From Coriobacteriia bacterium (GTDB lineage Bacteria; Actinomycetota; Coriobacteriia; Anaerosomatales; SLCP01), in the NCBI GenBank assembly GCA_007125735.1, contig SLCP01000097.1, positions 1-5,749 on the forward strand: DNA of 5,749 nucleotides. The letters run 5' to 3'. Below are positions 1 to 5,749 of this stretch, in pieces; the stretch's first letter is position 1; the number at the start of each line of letters is the position of its first letter. The position numbers and the translations under genes are program-made. The notes below the pieces were generated by a model. That model saw nothing but the letters and a program-made list of their open reading frames with translations. It did not search any database and had not been told where the DNA came from.

Positions 1-1
1 C

Positions 2-259
2 TCGGGAGCGGCCGCGCTCGCCGCGGTCGCGCTCTGTCCCACGGCCCGCGACTACGTGCTCGCATCGCACCGCTCGGCCGAGCCCGGGCACGCCCTACTC
101 CTCGGCCACCTCGACGCACGCCCCGTGCTCGAACTCGACATGCGCCTCGGCGAGGGGACGGGCGCAGCGCTCGCTATGGGCATCGTGGATGCCGCGTGCA
201 AGACGCTCTCTGGGATGGCGACGTTCGCGGAGGCGGGTGTCGCAGGGGCTGAGGGATAG
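2..259 (+). CDS. cobT: CobT, nicotinate-nucleotide–dimethylbenzimidazole phosphoribosyltransferase (C-terminal 85 residues, 5' end outside window)
   Basis: Reading frame 2 is open from the window edge to TAG at 257-259 and encodes the C-terminal part of CobT. This cytoplasmic enzyme makes alpha-ribazole phosphate from nicotinate mononucleotide and 5,6-dimethylbenzimidazole for the lower ligand of cobalamin. The visible sequence has the family's conserved tail: SHRSAEPGH at fragment residues 22-30, then LDMRLGEGTGAALAM at 45-59, then MATFAEAGV close to the end. The glutamate of the LGEGTGAA motif (fragment residue 51) matches the region that holds the catalytic base of Salmonella CobT, known as Glu317. 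The end is at the usual family position, with only a few residues after the AGV motif, so it looks intact in the part seen. The start and about three quarters of the protein lie upstream of the window. It is convergent with the che operon and has no evident functional link to it. Confidence 0.93.
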   Translation, partial: SGAAALAAVALCPTARDYVLASHRSAEPGHALLLGHLDARPVLELDMRLGEGTGAALAMGIVDAACKTLSGMATFAEAGVAGAEG

Positions 260-294
260 GCTTCGGCGCAACGGAGTACGCGCACGCAGGCGGC
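260..294. other. 35-base convergent intergenic gap between cobT and cheB
   Basis: This is the only non-coding stretch shared by both transcripts' ends. It is GC-rich and contains a possible short GCGC/GCGC pairing, but no stable stem followed by a T-run on either strand. I see no intrinsic terminator, repeat or small gene. Termination must occur by another mechanism, or within the opposing coding sequence. Confidence 0.6.
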
Positions 295-1401
295 CTACGT
301 CGGACCTGCTGTCGCGCTGCCAGCAGCCACGCGGTCGAGGACCGTCTCGGCCACGTCCTCGAGCGGCACGACATCACACGCTGCGCCCACCTCCACGGCT
401 ACACGCGGCATCCCCCACACCACCGCCGAGCTCTCCGCTTCTGCAAGCGTGAAAGCGCCCGCCTCGCGCATCGCGAGCAGCCCGTGTGCGCCATCGGTTC
501 CCATGCCGGTCAGGATCACGCCGACTGCGGCGGGACCGAGAGCCTCGGCTGCCGACCTCATCGCCACGTCGACAGAGGGTATGTGGGTCGTGTCGGGCGG
601 GTCCTTGTCGAGGCGCAGTGTGTTGCGACCGTTCACCCGCGCGATGTGGACCTGAAGACCGGATTGAGCGATGAGGACTCTGCCGCCCTCGAAGATGTCG
701 CCATCCCGGGCTTCACGGACCGGAACCCGCGTCAGGGTATCGAGCCGGCTCGCCAACGCTGCGGTGAAGCCGATCGGCATGTGCTGCACGACGAGCACGG
801 GAACCGCAAGGTCGCTTGGGAGAGCCTGCAAGACGCGCTTCAGCGCTGCCGGACCGCCGGTCGAACACCCGATGATGACGCCCTCGATAGGCTCGGCGTC
901 TACTCGCTCCGCATGCTCGAGCGCAGGCTCGGCGCCTGGGAGCTCCTGTTCGTCGGGTCGGCCCTGCGCCTGAACGCCGTTGCGGGCCGTCCCAAGCGTC
1001 TCGACATCGACCTGGGCCGCCGTCCGTATCTTGCTCACGAGCTCCTCGGCGATACGCGGCATGTTCATGTGCGTCAGCCCGGTGGGCTTGGTGACGAAAT
1101 CGACGGCGCCTGCTTCGAGCGCGGCGAGCGTGTACTCCGCATTCTCGGTAGTCACCGAGCTCAGCATCAGCGTGGGAACCGGGTGGGTGCGCATGACCTT
1201 CTCAAGGACGGTCACGCCGTCTTCGACCGGCATCACGACATCAAGCGTCATCACGTCGGGCTCGACGACGCCGAGCATATCGAGCGCCTCGCTACCCGAA
1301 CCGGCAGCTCCGACGACCTCTATGTCCGGGGTCGACGACAAGATGCGCGTGATCGCCCTGCGCATGAACGGCGAATCGTCGACGACGAGCACCCTGATCA
1401 T
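295..1401 (-). CDS. cheB: CheB, chemotaxis response regulator / protein-glutamate methylesterase-glutamine deamidase
   Basis: This is a 368-residue cytoplasmic enzyme that removes methyl groups from MCP glutamates and can deamidate receptor glutamines. It counteracts CheR and is activated by phosphotransfer from CheA. Residues 1-125 form a receiver domain with the acidic pair D8-D9, phospho-acceptor D54 (TLDVVMP), S81/S82 and K105 (TKP). An acidic, low-complexity linker spans about 131-171. The catalytic methylesterase domain runs from about 172 to 360, with the triad visible as S180 (GCSTGG), H207 (QHMP) and D303 (GMGTDG). All key residues are present and the length is typical. The ATG at 1401 is the only possible start, because an in-frame stop (the end of cheR1) lies 15 bases upstream and no other start codon lies between. 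The ribosome site is weak: TGAGG at 1415-1419, 13 bases from the ATG and overlapping that stop. This suggests translation depends on ribosomes finishing cheR1. It is the last gene of the operon. Confidence 0.97.
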   Translation of the reverse strand: MIRVLVVDDSPFMRRAITRILSSTPDIEVVGAAGSGSEALDMLGVVEPDVMTLDVVMPVEDGVTVLEKVMRTHPVPTLMLSSVTTENAEYTLAALEAGAVDFVTKPTGLTHMNMPRIAEELVSKIRTAAQVDVETLGTARNGVQAQGRPDEQELPGAEPALEHAERVDAEPIEGVIIGCSTGGPAALKRVLQALPSDLAVPVLVVQHMPIGFTAALASRLDTLTRVPVREARDGDIFEGGRVLIAQSGLQVHIARVNGRNTLRLDKDPPDTTHIPSVDVAMRSAAEALGPAAVGVILTGMGTDGAHGLLAMREAGAFTLAEAESSAVVWGMPRVAVEVGAACDVVPLEDVAETVLDRVAAGSATAGPT

Positions 1402-1416
1402 CCGAGTATCACAGCC

Positions 1417-2274
1417 TCACTCACGGACGGCTCCGCTCTCCAGCGGCGCCTCGACCGGCTTCCGGTACCCGATCGCCTTTCCGACCTGCACCATCTCAAG
1501 CGCGTTCGTGACGTTGAACAGCGACTCGGAGTGCCCGACGAACATGTGCCCAGCCTCACGCGTCACGCCGACGAGCCCATCGAGAGCACGCAACCTGTTC
1601 ACGTTGTCGAAGTAGATCATGACGTTGCGACAGAGCACGACATCGAACATCCCGAGCGACAGCAGCTTCTTGGTGTCCATGAGGTTGACCTGGGAGAATG
1701 AGACCCGGCGACGCAAGCTCTCCTCCAGGCGCAAGACGCCTTCCACCGGCTTGAAGTACCAGTCGAGATAGCGGCCCTCGGCGCTGCGGAACGAGTTGCT
1801 CGTGTACTTCGCATGACGGGCCTTCTCGAGCGCGCGGCTACTGATGTCGACCCCATGTATCTCGATCCGCCGCCCCGTGTCGAACAGCCCCGCCTCATCG
1901 ATGAGCATCGCGATCGTGTACGGCTCCTCTCCGGTAGAGCATCCCGCCGAGAGGATCCTGATCGAGCGCGCGCCTCCGGGAGCGTCGCGCACGATCTCGA
2001 GGAGCGCCTCGATCTGCGTGAGCTCCCTGAAGAAGTACGTCTCGTTGTTGACGATCGCGTCGACGGCGCGCTCAAGTTCAGAGCTGTCACCGTACTTGAG
2101 CAGGTGGTAGTACTCGGTGAAGTCCTCGGCTTGCGTATCCTGCATCGCGCGGGCCAGCTTGCGGGCGAACGTCGCGATCCCCTCGTCGGGCGTGTAGATG
2201 CCGCAGTAGTCTGCGATGACGTCCCGCAAGAGCCTGAACTCGTGCATCCTCAGCTCGGTGGCAACCGCACTCAC
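1417..2274 (-). CDS. cheR: CheR, canonical MCP glutamate O-methyltransferase (cheR1)
   Basis: This is a 285-residue cytoplasmic methyltransferase that transfers methyl groups from S-adenosylmethionine to glutamate side chains of chemoreceptors. Residues 10-75 form the helical CheR N-domain, and 76-84 carry the family signature NNETYFFRE. The SAM-binding loop is LSAGCSTGEEPYTIAM at 108-123, followed by GVDIS at 141-145, VLCRNVMIYF at 213-222 and GHSES at 247-251. These all match canonical CheR. The beta-subdomain loop after YF (173-174) has about five residues before VLRL. Salmonella CheR has about nine there, and it binds the receptor pentapeptide. The shorter loop suggests a pentapeptide-independent type, which is an inference from one alignment made by eye. 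Start: the GTG at 2274 has a perfect Shine-Dalgarno seven bases upstream. An ATG at residue 10 (2247) is the alternative. The start overlaps the HEAT gene stop as GTGA, so the two are probably translationally coupled. Confidence 0.95.
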   Translation of the reverse strand: MSAVATELRMHEFRLLRDVIADYCGIYTPDEGIATFARKLARAMQDTQAEDFTEYYHLLKYGDSSELERAVDAIVNNETYFFRELTQIEALLEIVRDAPGGARSIRILSAGCSTGEEPYTIAMLIDEAGLFDTGRRIEIHGVDISSRALEKARHAKYTSNSFRSAEGRYLDWYFKPVEGVLRLEESLRRRVSFSQVNLMDTKKLLSLGMFDVVLCRNVMIYFDNVNRLRALDGLVGVTREAGHMFVGHSESLFNVTNALEMVQVGKAIGYRKPVEAPLESGAVRE

Positions 2275-4703
2275 TCCGTCCCACCTCCTCGGCGCGCGGA
2301 TTCGATCGCGGCGTGTACGGCCGCGCGCACGGACTCATCCGTCTCCGCGGATGCGCACTCCTCGAGCCGGAGCGCGTGGTCTGCGCGTTCGCACACGGAA
2401 AGCCCGAGCGCGGCAGCCCACCGGTGCTCTACATCATCGGATTCGAGCAGCTCGAGAAGGTGCTCGACGCCTTCCGGTGTGCCGATTCGGCCGAGTGCGA
2501 CGTAGATGCGCCTGCAGACGGCGAGCGTCACCATCGGGGACAAGGCGATGAGCCGAGGAACCGCCGAGCCCCCGAGTTCCTCGAGACCTTCGAGCGCCTC
2601 GTCGGCGAGCAGGTCGTCGGCGAGCATCTCGACGAGCCTGTCGACGCCCTCCTCCCCGTAGGCGCCCGCGATGATCGAGACGGCCTTGCGGCGCACCAGG
2701 GGCTCCTCGTCTGTGAGCGCGCGCTCCATCACGCTGCGCACGTCCGGCACGCGACACCGCTCGAGTGCCTCGACCGCGGCAAGCCTGACGTTCCAGCTCG
2801 GCTCTGTGCCGCTGAGCACGAGTACCGCGATGTCTGACGGCCCGATCGCGATCAGCGTGCGGAGCGCCGCCTCGCGGACATCGGGCACCGGGTGCTTGAC
2901 GAGCTGAACGACGGCAGGGACCTCCTCGGCCGAACCGCACCGGCGGAGCGCACCGAGAGCTGAGACGACGATACCGATGTCGGAGCTGTGCAGAAGACTG
3001 CGCACGAGTGCAACGTCCTCGGAGTCCGCTCCCAGCGCAAGCCCGCGCAACGCGGCGGACGTGATCGATGTCGAGCCCTCCTCTATCGCTTGCCGAAGCG
3101 CGCGACGCGCCGTCTCCTCGCTTCTCATCGCGAGCGTTCGGATTGCGGTCACCCGCAACTGGTGGTCGTCGTCGAGCGCGAGCGTGAGCAGCACGGAGAG
3201 CGCCTCGTGGCCCTCCATCTTGCCGAGTGCCGGCGTGACCTGCTTCCTGACCCGGGGGCTCGGATCGCGCGCGAGCGTGAGTGCGAGGTCCCACAACCGC
3301 TCCTGACCGGCGCGCCACTCGGTCCTCTCGAGCACGCTCGCCACCGCAAGCCGCATCGACTCGTCCCCGCTCTCCGCCATCGTCGAGAGCTCCTCGAGGG
3401 CGACGTCCTCCTCGAGGGTCGCGAGCACCTCGGCCGCAGCGGTGCGGACCTCCTCGAACTCGTCGGTCAACAGCCTGGCGAGAACGCTCGCGTGCTCCGC
3501 CCCGCCGAGGGACGCGAGTGCGCAGATGGCGTCGATGCGCACGGAGATGTTCTCGTCGTCGATCAAGCGGAGCACCATCGGCACGTCGCGTTCGTCACCG
3601 GCCATGCCGAGCGCCCGCGCAAGTACCGAACGCACCGCGGGATACGTGCTGCGTGCCGCCGCTTCGAGGTGGTCGCGCACCCCTTCGATCCCCTCGGCGA
3701 GGAAGCGCGATGCATAGCCGATGAGTTCGGGCGTCTGCGCCGCCTGACACACCGCAGGGGTCAGCTCGGGCACGCCGAGCCACACCGCGACCTTCATGCC
3801 GGCGACGCGGTCCTCCCCGTCGTTGCCAAGGCACGCGACGATCGCGTCGCGCAACTCGGCAGCGGCGTCCGGTCGCAGCTGGTCGCGCAGGACAGCGGAG
3901 ACCGCGGCGGCGGCCGGGTCCTCAGGCTGAACGAGATCAGCGAGAGCACGCACGACGCTCGTGCCGTACATCACACTCGAGCCCTTCATCGAGCGCACGA
4001 GCGGTGCGACACCGCGCACGTCGCCCAATCTGCCGAGGGCTTCTGCGCACGCGGCACCGATGGGGTCGTCACCGAGTTTCGATGCGAGCGGCATCACCGC
4101 ACGACACGACTCGATCGCACCGAGCGCTTCTGCCGCCGCGACCGACGCGAAGGTACCCTCTTCGAGGACGCCGAGGAGCGGCCCGACCGCCTCCTCGCTG
4201 CCGATTCGGCCAAGTGCCTCGATGACCATGTGTCGGACGTTCTCGTCCTCCTCTGAGTCGAGCATCGGCACGAGGTGCTCGAGAGCCGCGGGGTCTCCGA
4301 TCTGTCCGAGCGCGAGCGCGGCGAAGTTCCGTACGTCGGCCTCGTGAGAACCGAGCTCCCGGACGAGCACCTGCATCGACTCGGTGTTCCTCTTGATGAG
4401 CGCCTTGATCGCGGCATTCCGCTCGCCCGCGTCGTCCGAGTACAAGAGGTCGCCGAGGATCGATGAGGCGTCGACATCCGTCTCGCCCGCGAGTGCGGTC
4501 GCCGCGGAGCGGCGCACCCGCCAGTCGGGATCGGCAAGCGACTCTACGAGCCCGAGAACCGCACCGGGACTCTGTTCCACCCGCAGCTCCTCCACCCGGC
4601 GACGTCTGCGCTCGCCTTGATCGAGCTCCTCCAGGTTCTCGGCCCCGATGGGGATCTCTGCGGCGGCGGCCGAAGAGCGATACATCGCTTGGGAATCACC
4701 CAC
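2271..4703 (-). CDS. Large HEAT/PBS-lyase-type repeat protein encoded within the chemosensory operon
   Basis: With the GTG start chosen here the protein has 810 residues, and nearly all of it is tandem helical repeats of about 30 residues. The repeats follow the HEAT_2/PBS-lyase pattern: a hydrophobic helix, then D/E-x-x-VR-x-x-A-x-x-A-L, then G. Clear examples start at VRNFAALALGQIG (124), VRHMVIEALGRIG (156), VRSVLARALGMAG (357) and VRIDAICALASLG, continuing to VRAAVHAAIESAR at the C-terminus. I count roughly 22-25 repeats by eye. A charged stretch with five arginines (32-36) precedes the repeats. There is no signal peptide, membrane segment or catalytic motif, so it is probably a cytoplasmic protein-binding scaffold. 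PBS-lyase homology here means repeat type only and does not imply bilin chemistry. It lies between two cheR genes and overlaps both. A HEAT-repeat protein (Cpc7) is known from the Myxococcus xanthus Che7 cluster, so there is some precedent. Start: GTG 4703 has a good ribosome site. ATG 4685 gives 804 residues. Starts further upstream would overlap cheR2 more and lack ribosome sites. Its partner is unknown. Confidence 0.88.
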   Translation of the reverse strand: MGDSQAMYRSSAAAAEIPIGAENLEELDQGERRRRRVEELRVEQSPGAVLGLVESLADPDWRVRRSAATALAGETDVDASSILGDLLYSDDAGERNAAIKALIKRNTESMQVLVRELGSHEADVRNFAALALGQIGDPAALEHLVPMLDSEEDENVRHMVIEALGRIGSEEAVGPLLGVLEEGTFASVAAAEALGAIESCRAVMPLASKLGDDPIGAACAEALGRLGDVRGVAPLVRSMKGSSVMYGTSVVRALADLVQPEDPAAAAVSAVLRDQLRPDAAAELRDAIVACLGNDGEDRVAGMKVAVWLGVPELTPAVCQAAQTPELIGYASRFLAEGIEGVRDHLEAAARSTYPAVRSVLARALGMAGDERDVPMVLRLIDDENISVRIDAICALASLGGAEHASVLARLLTDEFEEVRTAAAEVLATLEEDVALEELSTMAESGDESMRLAVASVLERTEWRAGQERLWDLALTLARDPSPRVRKQVTPALGKMEGHEALSVLLTLALDDDHQLRVTAIRTLAMRSEETARRALRQAIEEGSTSITSAALRGLALGADSEDVALVRSLLHSSDIGIVVSALGALRRCGSAEEVPAVVQLVKHPVPDVREAALRTLIAIGPSDIAVLVLSGTEPSWNVRLAAVEALERCRVPDVRSVMERALTDEEPLVRRKAVSIIAGAYGEEGVDRLVEMLADDLLADEALEGLEELGGSAVPRLIALSPMVTLAVCRRIYVALGRIGTPEGVEHLLELLESDDVEHRWAAALGLSVCERADHALRLEECASAETDESVRAAVHAAIESARRGGGTE
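2282..2289 (-). promoter_or_regulatory. Strong ribosome binding site for cheR1
   Basis: On the minus strand AGGAGGTG lies seven bases before the GTG at 2274. It matches the anti-Shine-Dalgarno complement fully and lies inside the last codons of the HEAT gene. It decides in favour of the GTG start over the internal ATG at 2247, and it is the strongest ribosome site in the window. Confidence 0.85.
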
Positions 4704-5586
4704 GCAGGCCACCCCCTTCCCGCCCTGTCCCCGCATCAAGCGGTTTGCGGTAGAGGGTCGCGCTCGGGTGACTCCACCGCTCGAAATCGTTGCAGACCAG
4801 GTGTAGCAGGTCTGCCTCACCCGTGAGCAACCAGCCTCCCGGGTGCAAGGAGTCCCAGAGGCGCGAGACGAGCGTGGCCTGCGCCTCCCGTGGCAGATAC
4901 ACGAGTACGTTGCGGCAGAGCACGACATCCTGTCCCGACATCCGCGGCCCGGCTATGAGATTGTGCACCGCGAAGCGCACCTGGCTGCGAAGCTCGGGCT
5001 CGATGATGGTGGCGCCGTCCGCGTCCGTACGGGTGTATCGGTCGACCAGCGGCTCGAACTCCTCTTCGACGCCGAGCGCAGCGCTCCGGTGACGGTAGAC
5101 GCCCCTGCGAGCGTGCGCGACGGCCGAGGCGGAGATGTCGGTCCCGACCACGGTGAACGCACCGGCTCCCGAGTGCGAGAACTCCTCGGCGGCAAGCATC
5201 GCCAGTGAGTACGCCTCTTCTCCGGTCGCACACCCGGCCGACCAGAGGCGAACGGGCGTGCCGCGCCGCTCCCCGACCTCACGCGCCTCAGGCAACACGA
5301 CGCGCCTCAGCAGTCTCATCTGCGGGGCGTCTCTGAACAGGCGCGTCTCCTTGACCGTGACCTCGCCGACGAGCCGCTCGACGAGCCGAGTCGCCCCGGC
5401 CCTGTCGCCCAGCAGCAGCGCTTCGAGCTCCTCACGGCTTGCCACGGAGCACTCGCGCATCACCGACGGGAAACACGCGGAGGCGCGCTGGAGCCATCCG
5501 GGCGCAAGGCGCACGCCGGTGACCTCGAGCGCACGACGCTCGAACCGCTGCTCGAAACTCTCCGGTGTCCGTGGGCAGGTCAACAC
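4696..5586 (-). CDS. cheR: Divergent CheR-family protein-glutamate methyltransferase (cheR2)
   Basis: This is a 296-residue CheR-family SAM-dependent methyltransferase, predicted to methylate glutamates on an MCP, probably the one encoded just upstream. The N-terminal helical region (about 10-75) is only loosely like CheR_N. The signature that is NETYFFRE in cheR1 reads VKETRLFRD at 78-86. The SAM loop WSAGCATGEEAYSLAM (115-130), the acidic GTDIS (148-152) and VLCRNVLVYL (222-231) are intact, so cofactor binding and activity look preserved. The late GHSE motif is replaced by GEAD (256-259). These traits resemble CheR enzymes of WspC type from alternative chemosensory systems, but the TPR tail often found on those is absent. 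Start: GTG at 5586 with GGAG at 5593-5596, six bases away; the MCP stop is 11 bases upstream. The 3' end overlaps the HEAT gene start by eight bases. The family call is firm, but the exact substrate is not. Confidence 0.93.
   Translation of the reverse strand: MLTCPRTPESFEQRFERRALEVTGVRLAPGWLQRASACFPSVMRECSVASREELEALLLGDRAGATRLVERLVGEVTVKETRLFRDAPQMRLLRRVVLPEAREVGERRGTPVRLWSAGCATGEEAYSLAMLAAEEFSHSGAGAFTVVGTDISASAVAHARRGVYRHRSAALGVEEEFEPLVDRYTRTDADGATIIEPELRSQVRFAVHNLIAGPRMSGQDVVLCRNVLVYLPREAQATLVSRLWDSLHPGGWLLTGEADLLHLVCNDFERWSHPSATLYRKPLDAGTGREGGGLRG
4710..4717 (-). promoter_or_regulatory. Ribosome binding site choosing the HEAT gene start
   Basis: On the minus strand AGGGGGTG lies six bases before the GTG at 4703, one mismatch from the ideal AGGAGGTG. 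It sits within the 3' end of cheR2. The downstream ATG at 4685 is about 24 bases away, and the upstream ATG at 4736 has no purine-rich stretch before it, so this site favours 4703. Confidence 0.6.
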
Positions 5587-5592
5587 GTCACA

Positions 5593-5596
5593 CTCC
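5593..5596 (-). promoter_or_regulatory. Ribosome binding site for cheR2
   Basis: GGAG on the minus strand lies in the 11-base gap after the MCP stop, six bases before the GTG at 5586. It supports this start over the TTG in the next codon. It is a short, moderate site. Confidence 0.5.
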
Positions 5597-5597
5597 G

Positions 5598-5749
5598 CTA
5601 CGCCAGCTTGAACTTCTCGACGACCTCTCTGAGGTTCGACGATTGGTCGGCGAGGTTGTTAGCTGCGCGGGCGAGCTCGGTTATCCCTGAGAGGTTCGTC
5701 CGGGTGGCCTGTGCGATGTTCTCCATCGCCATGACCATGTGCTCACCGC
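5598..5749 (-). CDS. Methyl-accepting chemotaxis protein, C-terminal tail (49 residues, 5' part outside window)
   Basis: This open frame enters from the window's right edge and ends at TAG (5598-5600). It encodes a continuous amphipathic helix that ends LREVVEKFKLA. This is the usual C-terminus of MCP cytoplasmic domains, where the last helix returns from the signalling tip and finishes with a V-x-x-F-x-L pattern. Regular heptad-like spacing of A, L and I and the segment ENIAQATRTN (visible residues 9-18) fit the descending methylation helix. A single-glutamate variant of the methylation consensus may be S-G-I-T-E-L-A (20-26). The tail stops without the NWETF-type pentapeptide seen in enteric receptors. 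The sensor and membrane portions are out of view, so neither the signal sensed nor the location (membrane or cytosolic) can be told. As the first visible gene of the operon it is the probable substrate of the two CheR enzymes and CheB. Confidence 0.8.
   Translation of the reverse strand, partial: GEHMVMAMENIAQATRTNLSGITELARAANNLADQSSNLREVVEKFKLA

Noticed and set aside
307..329. CTGCTG/CAGCAG inverted repeat near the 3' end of cheB as a terminator
   Set aside because: The six-pair stem with a nine-base loop lies within the cheB coding end and has no T-run on either strand. It fits chance in GC-rich codons.
484..1701. 405-codon open frame on the plus strand across cheB and cheR1
   Set aside because: It is antisense to two firmly identified genes and its product is rich in R, H, D and G with no recognisable domain. 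Long antisense frames are expected in GC-rich coding DNA.
2434..3318. 294-codon minus-strand frame inside the HEAT gene
   Set aside because: It is extremely arginine- and alanine-rich and is an out-of-frame reading of the HEAT gene, whose repeat pattern continues unbroken through the same bases.
2988..4256. 422-codon open frame on the plus strand opposite the HEAT gene
   Set aside because: It mirrors the repeat-encoding strand, has an arginine/histidine-rich composition and shows no family motif. It is a shadow frame.
2271..4703. Assignment of the HEAT gene as a phycobilisome lyase or phycocyanin-related enzyme
   Set aside because: Only the generic repeat type is shared. There is no bilin-binding or phycobiliprotein context, and the neighbours are chemotaxis genes.
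4704..4928. N-terminal extension of the HEAT frame back to 4928
   Set aside because: It would overlap cheR2 by over 200 bases. The extra residues are cysteine- and arginine-rich and unlike the repeats, and the extra starts lack ribosome sites, whereas GTG 4703 has one.
1..5749. CRISPR array, insertion sequence, tRNA or rRNA
   Set aside because: No spaced direct repeats, transposase motifs, terminal inverted repeats or RNA gene signatures were seen, and coding sequence fills almost the whole window.

Overview
The window is a GC-rich bacterial segment. It carries the downstream part of a chemosensory (chemotaxis-like) operon on the minus strand, which runs head-on into the 3' end of a cobalamin gene on the plus strand. 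Nothing in it fixes the taxon. The high GC, the frequent GTG starts, the cobT neighbour and the HEAT-repeat gene inside a che cluster would fit an actinobacterial or deltaproteobacterial-type genome, but that is only a guess.

Layout from left to right: (1) 2-259, plus strand, the last 85 codons of cobT. (2) 260-294, a 35-base gap between convergent stop codons with no recognisable terminator. (3) 295-1401, minus, cheB, the receptor methylesterase/response regulator. (4) 1417-2274, minus, a canonical cheR (called cheR1 here). (5) 2271-4703, minus, an approximately 810-residue protein built almost wholly of HEAT/PBS-lyase-type helical repeats. (6) 4696-5586, minus, a second, divergent cheR (cheR2). 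(7) 5598-5749, minus, the last 49 codons of a methyl-accepting chemotaxis protein (MCP). In transcription order the operon reads mcp > cheR2 > HEAT > cheR1 > cheB. Gaps are 11 and 15 bases where they exist, and there are two stop/start overlaps of 8 and 4 bases. The minus-strand genes therefore look like one transcript with translational coupling. Its promoter must lie beyond position 5749, and no internal promoter was recognised.

The functional reading is an adaptation module. The CheR enzymes methylate, and CheB demethylates or deamidates, glutamates on the MCP. CheB activity is gated by phosphorylation from a CheA kinase that is not in this window, and cheA, cheW and cheY are also absent here. 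The unusual parts are the doubled, unequal CheR pair and the large HEAT-repeat protein encoded between them, which may be a scaffold or adaptor for this pathway. The MCP tail lacks the C-terminal pentapeptide that tethers CheR/CheB in enteric bacteria, so some other recruitment mode is expected.
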